NCBI RefSeq assembly: GCF_000204055.1
Contig: NW_006768797.1
Coordinates: 129,202-193,201, forward strand
Direction of reading: 5' to 3'
From: Melampsora larici-populina 98AG31
Lineage: Eukaryota; Basidiomycota; Pucciniomycetes; Pucciniales; Melampsoraceae
DNA: 64,000 nucleotides
The notes beneath the pieces are model-generated. The model did no database searches and had not been told where the DNA came from. It saw nothing but the letters and a program-made list of their open reading frames with translations. Each line of letters begins with the position of its first letter. Position 1 is the stretch's first letter. Position numbers and translations under genes: made by a program. This document shows positions 33,941 to 46,997 of the stretch, piece after piece.

Positions 33941-35530
33941 ATGTCTAAGCATGAAAAAAAATAAAATGCCATTCATCAAGGCAGGAGACTGGCCTCAACA
34001 CCAGGCCAGACCCCAAATCTCTACAAGATTGCTAGCCAACCCAAGTCCACCAAGAATTTATCATCTCAATCATTCACTATTTCTCCTAAACAAGTTCAAC
34101 CATCATTTCCTTGCCTCAATCACACAAAGAAAAGATCCAGCAATTCAAGTAGCAAATCTAGCTTTTGTCCCCTCAAAAATTTTAAGCCGGTCACTAAGAG
34201 TAGCTTTCAACAAGCTTTGGCATCTCTTGCCATGGGTGATAAGGTATGTCATCTTATAAATCCTTGGTTGTTCATGCTCTTCCAAGTTTTGCCCATTACA
34301 CCACCGCCACTTTCAAAGTCTCTGCCCTTGAGTAAGCCTATCAATAATGGGGAGTTTGAAGAGCATGCAGATAATTCAAAGAAGTCAAAGATGCAAATTG
34401 TGATCAAACAGAAAATCGAAAAATCACATAGTAGCTTTAGCATTGTTCCAAGCAAGACATTTTCAAAGTCAGTCACCTTGATTAAAAGTCATCTTGCAGG
34501 TCCCACTCCAAAGACTCCAAACCTCAAGACCAAATATTATGCTAGGCAACAATCAAATAGATTACCAAGAACAAGACATGAAGATGATGAAAGCAATGAT
34601 CCTTTCTCAGCATCTACTCATATCAACAAAAGAAAGAAACATAAAATAAAATCACTTGAATCAAATTCCTCAAGACCGTTTACCATACTGCATTGCCACC
34701 TACCCAGATGATCATGGGATCTTCAAAAGCCCTCAAGAATCCCAAGACCAAATCCCAAGGTCATCTCCAAGAGAATCCTTTTGACAATATCCTTCCTAGC
34801 TCAAGACTTCTGTACAACACAATGAAAAAGATCAGCAGTGAAACATTAGATGGTCTCACAAGAGGTGAATTTGATGAAGAAGTTGTAGAAACCATAATTA
34901 TTGACTGTTGATCAGAGTATGAATTCTTGGGCAGCCATATCAAGGCGGGAATCAGTGTGGAGACCAAGGAGGAGATCAATCCTTTTTTTTTTGCTGAATT
35001 GGGGTTCCCATCTCTGGTTGTCTTGATAAAGGACAAGGAAAATCAGCATCAAAGAAACTTGTATTGGTTTTCCCTTGCAAATTTTTGTCTATCTGAGGTC
35101 CTGAAATGTAAGTCAAATTATGAAAATCCCTCTTTCTCAGTGATTCTTCTTTCTCTTTAGTTTATGTTACAAATACTGACCCCAGTTATATTTCAAACTT
35201 ATACTTGGATGTGTTTGAAACAGGGCTATATATCTTCAAGAGAAAGATTGGGAAATCAATCACCCTTCCCTGTATACCAAAGTTTACATCTTAGATGGCG
35301 GGTTCAAGAATTATGTTACAATCTTGGAACCCAATTGGAAGGGTGTTCACCATCCTCAAATCCAGTCTTGGAACTGCTCAAATCATAACTTGGACATTAA
35401 TCATTTTAAAATGAAAGAGAAAGATGCTTTTTGTAAGAAGAAGACTTACACACTCTTGGATGTCAATGGGCAAATGAATCTGGGGACATTTGAGGACATA
35501 CCTGGTTCACCAACTATTGCAATGAGTTAA
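33941..35530 (+). pseudogene. degenerate unrecognised gene
   Basis: From ATG 33941 one frame is open to TGA 34709-34711 except for a TAA at codon 8 (33962-33964), just after a run of Lys codons. It would encode a Ser/Lys/Pro-rich basic protein of about 256 residues. Coding-like segments continue in other frames to about 35530 (for example 34693-34911, 34927-35160 and 35401-35530, the last with a short block around KTYTLLDVNG). The mix of stops and frame changes suggests a decayed gene or multi-exon gene with lost exons. Family unknown. Confidence 0.4.
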
Positions 35531-35703
35531 TTTTGTTTAGATGGTTCTAGTCCACTAGATTTGACTAATGAAGATGACTGTTCATGATGCTCTTGAGGCA
35601 ATAGCTCTATTTGTATTTATGTAGAACTACTTTATGATAAATTGTTTAGATGGGTCCAGTCCGCTTGGTCGCTAAAGTTTAGGCCCTGGTGTTTGAGATA
35701 TCT

Positions 35704-36090
35704 TCAAGGAAGCAAGGCATGCAAAAACGAGTGGTATTGCGACATCTGTGGCTCCACAGGTTTGTCTTCAATCATTGAGTCGAATGGACATCTAGATTGG
35801 TAGAAACATTTGATGAATTTGTTATCTGTAGACGAGCAGGGTCGTGAGTCGTAATAATTGGCACGTAAGCGCATTGTGTATCTGCTAGTGTGAGACATAA
35901 AGCCTTTGGCCAGAAAGTGAGATATGTGCAACATATGGTGAATTGCTCCAAAGCGATCTTGGTTGGCCTCTGGAAGAATCGGCATGAAGTTGAATCCGAC
36001 TGTCAATGTCTTATGTTGAAACGGATTGATGATGCGGTGAAAGTCGCCTGCTTGCAGCATACCCAAGGATTGATCCATCAAAGTCTTCAC
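35704..36090 (-). pseudogene. possible gene fragment (128 codons)
   Basis: An uninterrupted minus frame with balanced composition, including several Cys, His and Met, just left of a MITE. An in-frame TGA lies a little upstream of its ATG and no exon could be joined to it. It may be the remnant of a host gene cut off by the rearrangements here. No family recognised. Confidence 0.3.
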
Positions 36091-36172
36091 TTTGTAGTCT
36101 TGTCGGCGGAGGAGTCATGTAATCTCAGTTGAACAAATCAAAAAGGAAAGGCTTGGCTGGGGTCTGCTCTAA

Positions 36173-36478
36173 GAGCACCCACTATGGTTGCGTTAACTCG
36201 GTGATTTAGCGTTACCCTAACGCTAAAATACCAACAGGTCCACTATGGACCTGTTTTAGACCTGCGGTCCGTACGGCTGCGTCAAGTCTTGCACTTTGTG
36301 TGCTCAGATTTACGCAAGCCTACGACTTGATTTATCGTAGGAACTAGGGAAAGCAGACGATAAATCATCCCATAGTGGATTTCACGCGGTTACCAACTTT
36401 GGTAAAACACGCATGATCAAACTTCGCGCTCAGGAACGCAAACTTTACGATAAAACACTCCCACCATAGTGGGTGCTC
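36173..36478. mobile_element. Harbinger-type MITE (306 bp)
   Basis: Terminal inverted repeats GAGCACCCACTATGG at the left and CCATAGTGGGTGCTC at the right are exact over 15 bp. Both are flanked by TAA (36170-36172 and 36479-36481). No coding capacity. A second, internal CCACTATGGACC-type word lies near 36240. The TAA target duplication and short terminal repeats point to PIF/Harbinger mobilisation. Confidence 0.85.
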
Positions 36479-36481
36479 TAA

Positions 36482-37099
36482 GCTTAACAAGCCTCTCATT
36501 ATTTAAGCTTAGGTCTGCTCAGTGGCTTGATGACCTAAGCTGACCAGTGTCCTTTTCCAATCTGAGCTTCTCTTTCTCCCTGTAAACAAGTCCCATTCTC
36601 TGACTTCCTCAAGCTTCTCTGCTCTCCTTCTTATCCAGAGCTCCAACACGATCATGTTACCACTTTCAGAGACCGAAAGATGCAGCTTGGCATGGGTTTT
36701 TCCAATCCCCATAGCCTGCAGAGTCACTTGCCAAGTCCACAGTTTCAAGTTGAATAGACGTGGTAAACCATCTTGGTATATGAATGCCTCCCTACACAAC
36801 CTTCAACGCATTTTACTTCACCATAAGTCACAGACGAGAACGATGCAGTCAAGTACACATTCATTCATTGGATTCCAAGAATTGAAGGCTTGACTAGGCA
36901 TTTTCCAATCAGGGGTTCAGTACAGACACCTTCAATCATCCAGAGCCTTGAATTTCTCTCAAGGGAGCAGGCAGCCCTTTCTTGTCACCGATCCAAAGTT
37001 TGAGATCAAAGTATCTGAATTATATATTTGGTAAAGGATTATGTATACTAGAAATATCCAAACTCATAGATTCAAAAGATACTCAAAGGAATGAGTTGA
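36482..37099. other. intergenic, no gene seen
   Basis: Opposing frames at 36509-36799 (minus) and 36654-36893 (plus) shadow each other. No support for either. Confidence 0.45.
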
Positions 37100-39830
37100 T
37101 ATACCATAGCTCATAACACATCAACATAAATTACAGGGTGACCAGAGTGAAATTGAATCAGATCAAATGCGCGGACAGAAGGAAGGGTTGCCCAAGGAAA
37201 ATCACACCTCTCAAAGAAGCTTGAACCTATATTACAAGTCATTGAATAGATAAACCAACTGAAGAATCCATGTCTTTTTTTGATATCTTGCAGAACTTCA
37301 TAAAGTTTCCTTATTCAAATCTTCATGCTTGTTAACACTAATCCAAATAAATCCTACTAAACTGAGGATATTGGGAATTTCAAAAAACAAGGAATGACTT
37401 GAAGTTCTTTTTTGCTTTACTAAAGATAAAGGGAAATTGATTAGATGAAAAAAGGAGGATTAAATTGATAGAAAATTATTGCAAGATGATAAAAACAATG
37501 TAGATGAAAAAATAAGAAAAACACTCGAGAAAACAAATTGAACACAACGATGTAAACAAGAGGTGAAGAACAAACATCATTCACATTTCACTATAGAACT
37601 TATTCAAAAACCCTAAACTAGCCAAAACTTCAGCGTGTGATTTACCTTCGTGAATCGCCTCAGGAGCCGAAGAAGGTAACCCAAAAGGGGAAAGTAAAGC
37701 CTCATGGATTGTATAGAGCCTATCCTTAGGGGTTGGAGTAGTTTGTTTCCTACTCAACCACCTTGGAGTGGCCAAACTTGGTCCAGTTGAGGATACAACT
37801 CTTCTTGCCGATGAAATGGAAGTTGGCGTCTTGGAAGCAGAGCCAATGGGTGATACCACACTTGATGTGGCCGAAGAAGAGGAGACGGTGAGCCCAGGTG
37901 TGAAGAAGGTTGAAGACCCTCTGCTAGGCAGTGTGTGTCTGTTTGTTCTTGCAACTCGGACTGGCGTAGAAGTTGACCAGTCCACCAAGTTGGAATCATT
38001 TTGAGACACGGGCATGTCTAATCTTGGAAATTCAATGCCCCTTGACTTTCCGTGTTTTGACGACTGAAGAGAAATCACATAGAAGTATCAGTATTGTATA
38101 ACATTGTCAAGAAAATACGTTGTACGCGGAAATGGAGAAATCAGTCAAGTCGAACACGACGTACCGAAATAACATCCTCATCCGCATTGGGTCCCTCAAC
38201 TTTCACCTTGGTCTTTACATCATCGAAGGTGTGAATCACGTTTTGGCTGAAGTTCTGATTCACAGGGAAGCCAGCAGGAACGCGGATAGGAACTTTGGTC
38301 TATGTGAAGGAAATATGTGTGTCAGAATAGAGTGGAATATAGGATGCCAAAAGGTTAGTGAGAAAATCACTAACCGATCGTTGGCTGGCATATCGGCGGG
38401 ATGTTGCGTTGTTCGCCGATCTAGCCAAAGCTGCCAAAAGTGGATCGGATTGGTCCTGTTAAATTGACAAAATAAAAAACAGGGATGAGCTTCAATGAGC
38501 AATAATGAAACCCAAAATGAAAATGTAACGATGTCCACATAGAATCAATCAAGTGGAACATAAACAAACCAAATCTTCATCTTCATCCGCACCAACTTCT
38601 TCCGTCTCGTCCTTTAGATCATCGAAGGTGCAATGTACCCGTTGACTAAAGTTCTGGTTGACTGGGAACCCAGCTGGAACTCGGACAGGAACCTTTGTCT
38701 ATGGGAAGGCAGTATACATATCAGATCAGATGAGAATAAAGGATCAAAAGGTTAGTGAGAAAATCACTTACGGATCTTTGACCAGCGTATCGGTTGGAAG
38801 TCGAAGTGTTTGCAGCTCGAGCCAAAGCGACCAGCAGTGGATCGCTTAGGTCCTGTTAAATGGGCAAAATTGAAAGAACCGAGATGAGCTCTAACGATCA
38901 ATAATGAAACAGTAAATGAAAATTCCAACGACATCAACGCTTACCAGTGTGGGTTTCACCACCGGTTTTGGATGAGCCATTTCATAGGCTTTGGCACGCT
39001 AAAGTCAAAAAGAAAATAAAGTTAATAAGATCACAATTCCTTTGACAGAGAGACGCGAAACTCACTTTGAAATTCGAAGACGAGATACCGACAACCTTGT
39101 TGGGCTTGTCCGATAACTTTAATGCTGATAAAAATCGTGCACGAAGACATGGCTGGTTTGATTGAGAATTCATGATTGAGAAGTATTGTTGAAGGAAATG
39201 GGTAAAGATAACAAGATAAGAGTGTGTGGCTTTCGAATAGGTAGTCAAGATAAGATAAGAATGGTTCTTCAAAAAACTAGTAGGAATAGTAGTGGTAGAT
39301 GTGTTTTTGAATGCTAGAGTGGATCAAATGATATCGATGGAATGATGATTAGATATGTTTTGTGGTGAGCAAAAGGGTGAGTATTTATATCGAATTTCGT
39401 CTCACCAGATCTTGCTAAGGAGGTTCTCTGACTTCATACGCAAAGGAACGCATGGATGAGTGTGGCATCAAATTCTTCGGCAGGCACCGAGTTCTATCTA
39501 CTTTGTCCTGAATAATTTCCTCGCCATCTTTTAGTTGAGAGCTCGGGAAGGATCCCTTGAACTATGTAAAGTAAGAAAGTTGGAGTCCCAGTCAACAAGG
39601 GCAACGGGCATGACGATTTTTATTGTTAGTCGGCTCTTATTCGAGATCCAATCATATTCTACTCATCACATGTTTCTTCAAAGCGCCCAATACATTCTCA
39701 CCTGAAACTTTATTATCCTAGTTTCGTTGATCAGGTCAAGAACACATGACTATCTGACCAAAAGGATGGCTGATGGACGTGGGGAAATCTTTGGGAGTGG
39801 AAAGCAGACTGCAATAAACCTCGCACAATA
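37100..39830 (-). repeat. right arm of the inverted segmental duplication
   Basis: Reverse-complement counterpart of 13575-16290, including gene, introns and both flanks. The two arms are about 20.8 kb apart. Confidence 0.85.
37581..39173 (-). CDS. unrecognised 356-aa protein with duplicated exon pair, copy 2
   Basis: Same seven-exon plan as the copy at 14207, read on the minus strand: 39173-39066, 38998-38945, 38852-38772, 38698-38570, 38455-38375, 38299-38165, 38063-37581. Exon lengths are identical to copy 1 (108, 54, 81, 129, 81, 135, 483 nt). Only scattered residue changes are seen: His to Asn at residue 2, Arg to Leu in the first exon, and a few in the last. All splice sites and the frame are intact, so both copies may be expressed. 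Function unknown. Confidence 0.8.
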
Positions 39831-40415
39831 GTTAATCAGACTTACTCATACCAATCAACACAGACTATATACGGGTCGTGTTGGATATTTGGGAGAATGA
39901 GATTTGCTCGTCCATGCAGAGTCTTGCATATTTTGATGAACCAAAGATTGCAAGATTACGACTGGCTTTTCCCCCTCACTCCTGATGATAATACCGATAA
40001 TGTATCGTAATAGTATATAGCTGAATCCAAGTCATTGTAAGAATAATTATTCATCAGTGTCCACCTTGCAAATAAAATTGAGCCAGAAAGAAAATTCCAA
40101 GATCAATATTTATTTTTCTTTGGCTAACGGTTCACCATATCTTGTCTACGTAGACGAGAAAACTTTCTGCGGTGAATTCATTTTACCATTGTAGTGTTAA
40201 GATTTTGGCTTTTTAAATGCCACACTTTATACCCTCTTCCTAGTCCCAAATCCTCAAATCTTCAAGCCAAGCTTACTTCTCACATTCTCTTATTCATCTA
40301 AAACAAACAGACTCATTTCAATGGTATATCAATGATCATCATATCATTACACAAATTATATTAAAGTACAAAAAACACCCCCCAGAAACTGATGATTTAG
40401 TTAAGTGTGAAGTCA
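39831..40415. other. intergenic, no gene seen
   Basis: AT-rich 3' flank shared by the helicase gene and the duplication arm. Confidence 0.6.
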
Positions 40416-43400
40416 TTATAATGATTTCAAAATCTCCAAAATCAATTTAGCTTGATCTTTTTCTAATTCAAGATCTTGAAATGGAATTCGATTTCCAATT
40501 CCAAAACCCATCACTAAAACCTTCCGTTTCCATTCTTCTCCTTCTTGTCTTTCTCCTTCTTCGATCTCTTTTTCTATTAATTCTTTTACATATCTAGGTA
40601 ATCTATTATAATATTTCATTAATTCGGATATCTTAGAATCTTTACTTTTACCTTTACTTTGATCTTCAACTTCATTTGGATCTTTTACTTCACTTTGATC
40701 TATTACTTCTTTCACTTCTTTTACGTCTTTCACTTCATTAATCTTCACTTCTTTTAATTTCTTCATCAATTTCTTAGGTTCTAATGCCTTCAACCGATCA
40801 ATCATCCCAACCGACCAATTTCCATGCACCAATCCTTCTCCAATCAATGTGATTTCAATTCTCCCATCCTCATGTCCTCCTAAACCTTTCAAACAATTCC
40901 TTCTAACTAATCCTTCAATCCATTCATCAATCAATCTAGAAACTCTTAATCCTTCTTGATTTTCTTCTTGATGATCTACTCTGATTCCATAATACCATGG
41001 ATTCAATTTCACTCGATTTCCAATATACATTTCACAAACAAATCGAATCACTTCATTCTTATCACGTATTTTCCTTTGATGAATGCCTTTATGTTTTGGT
41101 TTAGAATCTTTTAAGAATTCATGATCATCTTTATTAACTAACCAACAAAGTAATTCATCTAATCCTTCTAAAGTTTCTTGGATCTCTAATTCCGATTCGA
41201 TCGAAATTCCCTGTTCTAATGCGTTTTGATACCTTTCTAATTGTTCAATTCCACAAACCAATAAAAACTTTTCTTCATCTTCTTCTTCATTTCCTTTTCG
41301 ATGGCTAATTTCATATCTACCAACAAAACTTTTCATTTGAATGATTTCTCCTAAACTAATCTCATGTTGAATAAGTTTAGATTGATCTTTTTTCTTCTCA
41401 ATATATTCTGTACCTAATCCAATCACTAAATTAGATTTAATCATCTCATTTGATAATCTCCAACACATCTCTCTACCTAAAATCATTAATTTGATTTTCT
41501 TATTTCTAAAAAATTCAATTCCAATCTCTATTTCATTTCGTTTCATTCCTTCATTCAAAATCAATAATCCATGTAACATTAAATCTATAATCTCTTGATC
41601 TCCAAATACACTTTTGATCAATCCTTCATCTTTTTCATTTAATCCTTCATTTCGACTTCTTTCATTTCCATCACTTTGTGTAATTAAACTTTGAATCAAT
41701 GATCTTCCAATCATCTTACAAGCAGGTGAAATTCCTAAAAAAATTAATACAGATGATTTTGAATTTAAATTCCGGATTAATTTGGAGATAGATTTAACTG
41801 ATGATCTTAATTCACTAATCGAATGAGTACTTTCAATCGGTTCAAATTCAATCGTCATAGGTTGAACTCGTATATGTGGTCCAAAATTATAAACTTGTGT
41901 TTCTATCGGAATCCCAAGCCAATCTGAAATAGATCTTACATCTGATAATGGACTTGAAAATCCAATCGATCGACTTGATTTAAAACCTTTCACTTTGGAA
42001 ATCAATCTTTCATAAACACCATCCAGTAAATGAAGCCCCAGAAAGATTGAAAGAATCGTTTGATCGGTTGAAAGTGATTTGATCACATGTTGACCAACCT
42101 CTGAAGTCATAATCATCACTTGACATCGATTCTGGGGTTGTGAAACTTTTCTTGAATTCAAATCGTTGTTATTCACTAGCAAATCCACTTTGACGTCGCG
42201 TGATCCGAATGCTTTAGAAAAGTAATGAAACAGTTGCCTAGCCAATGATCTATTAGGTGAGAAGATCAAAATCTGATAATGTCCATCTCGAGTCATTGCC
42301 AATCTGATTGCTCGATCTGTCGCAACCATCGACATCCGGCGACCAACTTCAAGGTCAGAGGCACATATCAATAAATCAGCTGGTGTGTGATTTATCGCAT
42401 GAAAGCATTGAGTTTCAACAGGGTCCAAGTGAGAAGGTAAGAATCGGGAGCAATATGCTAGCTCTAGATATTTGGTCGACAAAAGCGGTAAGTCCAAGAG
42501 AGTGGTGAATGGCGGTGGTTCAGAAGGTAAAATGATCCCCTTCAAATCCACTTCAGCAGAAGTGTCTGATCCAACCCAGCGATCTGACATCACTCGGATT
42601 GCTAAAGCATCAGGTAAGATCTTGGTGGTAGGGTTGATAGGGATCACCATCTCGAGACTAAATTCAGGTTTGTTCGGTCGAAGGTATACACGTCGAATCC
42701 TTAAGATCTCTCTTTGTTGATCATCTTCAATCCAAATCCAAAATGGTTCAGCTTGACCATGAAGTTGATTTGACCAATCAAACTCGTGACTCAAATCGGT
42801 TTTGATCCTTAAGAGTCCACTCGATAGAGGTTGTAGTGAGTATCCGATTGATAGTCTGGGGAACTGTCGAGCTGCTTTGAGTATCACACCACCCAGCTTT
42901 TCATTCAGATGACACATCTTGCCAATTTCCACTGCTGACATCTGTGCCAAATCTTCAATCTCTACGTCTCCAGCTCGTTGATCTAGATCATAGATCAATT
43001 TGTCTGATAGACCTCCTTGTAATAGTGGATGAGCAAATGGCCACATCCTTTCTAGAAAAAAACCGACAATTTAGGTTCAAAATTCAAGCATCAGTGACCA
43101 TGTTTTTCATGAAAACAAGACTAATACTTCATAGCACTCAACTATCAATACACTTTCCAATCTCAATCAAAACTCTAGACGTCTCAGCAAACCGTTTCGA
43201 AACCGCAATCTCCACCAAAGCTCTTGAAATCCTTGCTGCGTTTTGTGCCACGTAAGCCATATCTGAAACTAATGCAAAATCATCTACATAACATCTACTC
43301 ACATGAGCTTGAAGTAATATATTCACTTTGCCTGATGTGATTGTCGGTCCTCCTTTCACTTGACATGGGATTTCGTTTTGTAATCTATCTAATTCATCTG

Positions 43401-46400
43401 ATTCTGATTCTCTTACTTTGATTTGATCAAATTCTACACTTTCACTTATCATGGCTAAAACCTATGATGTTTACAAGTCCCGCCCCAGATAAAAAATGTT
43501 CATTAACGTTCTGGTATAATGTTTTCGTGAGCTTTTTTTGAACCGCTCAGAACACTCACGTCAGCTTCAGTCATCTTTTCCCTAAACGCCTTCACAAAGA
43601 TTTCAATACTAGCATGCTTAATATAATATCTCGAAGCGATAATGCCTAATTGATTAGGTATCAATTTACCCAAATCTTCATCAAATCGAATCATACCAAT
43701 TGTACGAAGTGTTTTAGCTGCATTCACAATCAATGAATGTCGTTTACTACCCAATAATGGATCGTTTTGAACATCTTCAATCGTCAAACCATAAACCATG
43801 GGATTCTTTCGCATCCTTACAAATAGATAAGTCCATCCTATCCATTGAACTCCTTCATCTATCGTTGTTACTGTTCCTAAAGCGATCTCTGCATTCAAAG
43901 AATCTACAATCCCGCTAATAAACCTGGATGGAGTATCATTTTCAGTTTTGATCAAGTCAGGACTTCGGAAAAGCGTTACTTACTGTGATTCGATTGGATG
44001 TTGTTGAGTGATAGCAGCAACATAATGATCAAGCCGGTCATGTGTCGTACAGATGTAACCAACTCCGTGGTCCTCATACTGTGGTCGACCTGGAACCATA
44101 AAGAGCGTCAGATAAAATCCCCGAAAAAGGGATTAAGGGAATGACTTACCAGCTCGTCCAAAGATTTGAAGCACATCTAGAATTCCAAGATCGACAAATG
44201 AACCTTTTGAAGCATCATATATCTGGGTACCTTTGATCACTACTGCGTAGGCTGGTAAGTTGACTCCCCATGCAAGTGTCGCGGTACAACATAACACCTA
44301 CAGTATAGGGAGGAGTGGAAGAAAAACCTTGGCATGGGACTATATCTATGACGAATAGAATACAAAGACATACCTTGGTGACACCACTTTCGAACAAACG
44401 TTCACTGATAGTACGATCAGACCGTAACATTCCAGCATGATGGATACTAATGCCAACCAAAGTGTGATAATGTTCAGATCTGAAATGTGACCGTAAACGA
44501 TTAATTGAACAAAACAAACCTGATACTCACCCAAGTCCATCCTTAACAAGTTCTTTCATTTCTTTATTCCTAGAACCATTCAAGTCACGTTTGAAAGCAT
44601 CATATTTCGGATGTTCACTTGGATCCAAATATTCAAGTAAACTATCTTCCATAAACTTGTCTCTCAACATTTGAGAGGTTTTGACAGTTTCTTTACGTGC
44701 ATGTACAAAGACCATCACTTGGTGACCTTCTTTAACTAGATTCGAAACCTACGAGAGCCCTGATTAGTACAAGAAGAAGTCATGGAGATAGGAAAGAGAA
44801 CAACCTTTTCAAACGTAGCTAAATCCAAATTTGTTCTAGACACACTAGAGTTCGGTTTACCTCTTACTCCAATAAAATGTTGTTCTAATGGAACAGGACG
44901 AAAGCTTGAATCGAAATAAAACAAACCTTGCATTCGATTGACTCTCAGAAAATCGGATACATCGATATAATTTGGTAAAGTAGCTGACAGGCCAACTATT
45001 CGAATCAAAGATTGTGATGATTCAACCTGTGATGGAGGAAAAAAGAAGATCAGTGATGAAGAAGGGATGAGATGATCAAAGTTGGTAGTAGTAGAATCGG
45101 ATCTTACTTGTCGTAGCGTCCGTGCAACGATAGTCTCGATCACTGCACCTCGATCTTCATGCAAGAGATGGACTTCATCAATGATTAATACCCTAACTTT
45201 CTGATAAATCGGTTTGGAAAAGAGGTACAATGAGAATGATGAAAGAAGAAGTATTCAAGAAATATGAAAATACTAACAGACACAAGATCATCTTCGCCAG
45301 ATGCTTTCCTCGTCACTACATCCCATTTCTCAGGTGTAGTTACAATTAAATGTGTAGCATTGATCTCAGCCTTGGTGAGTTGCATATCACCTTGATTTCA
45401 AACCCCGGCTTTGAGCTCAGTTAAAATCGCTATTATCAAGCGCATCAAGTGGTAAGAACTTACCTGTCAACTCTTTGACTACCAAACCTAACCAACTTAG
45501 TCTCTTTCCCATCTTTCTCACAATTTCAGCTGCTAAGGCTTTCATAGGAGCAACGTAAATAATTTTGAAATCATTACGAATTTTACCTATGGGTTGAGTT
45601 GAATTATGCTTCTTGGTAAAAGTAAGACCACTGTACTGAGAAATGGCTCTGAGGATCGTCAACATTGCAACATCAGTTTTACCCTGTGAATATGTAAAGT
45701 TGTTTAAGGGTCAGATATACGTAAAGTCGTGCAGGGCAAGGAAAAGGATCATTAAAGGAGAAAGACTGAACTGCACCCGTCGGAGCACAAACCAACATAT
45801 TCTCATTTGTTTTATATGCAATTGGGAATACGGCACTCTGTAATCTATTCAAAGATTTATAGCCCTGTTTCGATTCAAATTTGTGTACGTGAGAAAAAGG
45901 CAAGTGGATTAATCAATAAGAATCCTCAACAACACTTCTTGAAATGAGAGTTGAATTAAAAGTCGGCTTACAGGAAAAGAAGCTCGAGCAATCGGATCTA
46001 ATTCGGAAATATCAATGAATTGCTCATCTGATCTCATTGGAACTTTTTGAGCCGGTGGAATTGAGATTTCCTCGTAAAGCTACAAACAAACATAAAAGAA
46101 CTTGATTAAAGATCAAATCATGTTGAAGAAGCTTAGTTTGAGAGCCAAAAGTTGTAAATTCACCTTCTCTGAAATACGAGTCGTACCAAGTGGTAAAGCA
46201 TATTTGTGCGTCGTTGGATTGAGATTTGTTGAAACTGATGAAGAGAAGATATGCGGATTGAATTCCGCTTCTTGTACAAACTAAAAGGGTTACATTTTTT
46301 CAAAAAAGACGCGTTCAGTATGTTGTGAGGTCAATTCGCGTGTAAAACTTCAAGAAAGCTTACCCCTTCATGAGTGAAAAGTGGACGATTAGAAGCTTCA

Positions 46401-46997
46401 AGGAGTGCTCTTGCTTTGAGTCGATTCAATTGACGTAAATCAAAGGTATCTTCTGTTCCAGCTCGTTTTGATTCTATGGTTGTGATTATGATAATGGTTG
46501 TTTTGATTGTTGTTTTGATGATGATTGATTCGATGAGATGATGAATCTTGTTCTTTGATTAATGATTGATTTGAGATGATAGGTTCGATGAGAGATAAAT
46601 AATGAAATCCTAATAAATCTAATAATTGATTTGATTTCAAATCTTGAGATTGATCTGATTGAATGATCTTTATGATTTCATTGAGATTTAAAGGTTCTTG
46701 TTGTTGAGATTGATATGGTGAGATGGTGATTTTTAACCAATCCATAAACTCATTGGGTGATATCAAATCAGAATCGAATGTTTGATGTTTCAGTTGAGAT
46801 AACAAGTGCTGATTGGATTGGATCAGGTTGATTTGATAGTCTTCATCGATTGATTGATTTGATGAAAGTTCTTGATCGAGTTCGAATTGAAGTTCAAGTT
46901 GAGAGTCTCCTTGGTGATGATGATGATCAGCTTGAATGTAATCCTGAATGGTAGTGTCGAATAGCTTCTTTGAATTCTTGTTGAACTCATTCATCAT
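40416..46997 (-). CDS. SLH1: Slh1/ASCC3-type Ski2-like helicase with degenerate second cassette
   Basis: Large RNA helicase. Yeast Slh1 and animal ASCC3 pull apart collided ribosomes in the quality-control trigger complex. Fifteen exons, minus strand: 46997-46364, 46280-46164, 46079-45972, 45864-45772, 45683-45464, 45390-45278, 45200-45108, 45026-44805, 44748-44531, 44479-44374, 44297-44150, 44089-43984, 43923-43560, 43461-43143, 43051-40416. Cassette 1 is intact: APTGAGKT (split by an intron), [43 protein letters not shown] and FGRAGRPQ, followed by a Sec63-like domain ([29 protein letters not shown]). Cassette 2, in the last exon, has no Walker A or DExH motif, and the protein ends in a Lys/Glu-rich tail where a second Sec63 domain is expected. 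About 1,831 aa against roughly 1,970 in yeast. Phases close except for one extra base in exon 1 near 46450-46555. Confidence 0.88.
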
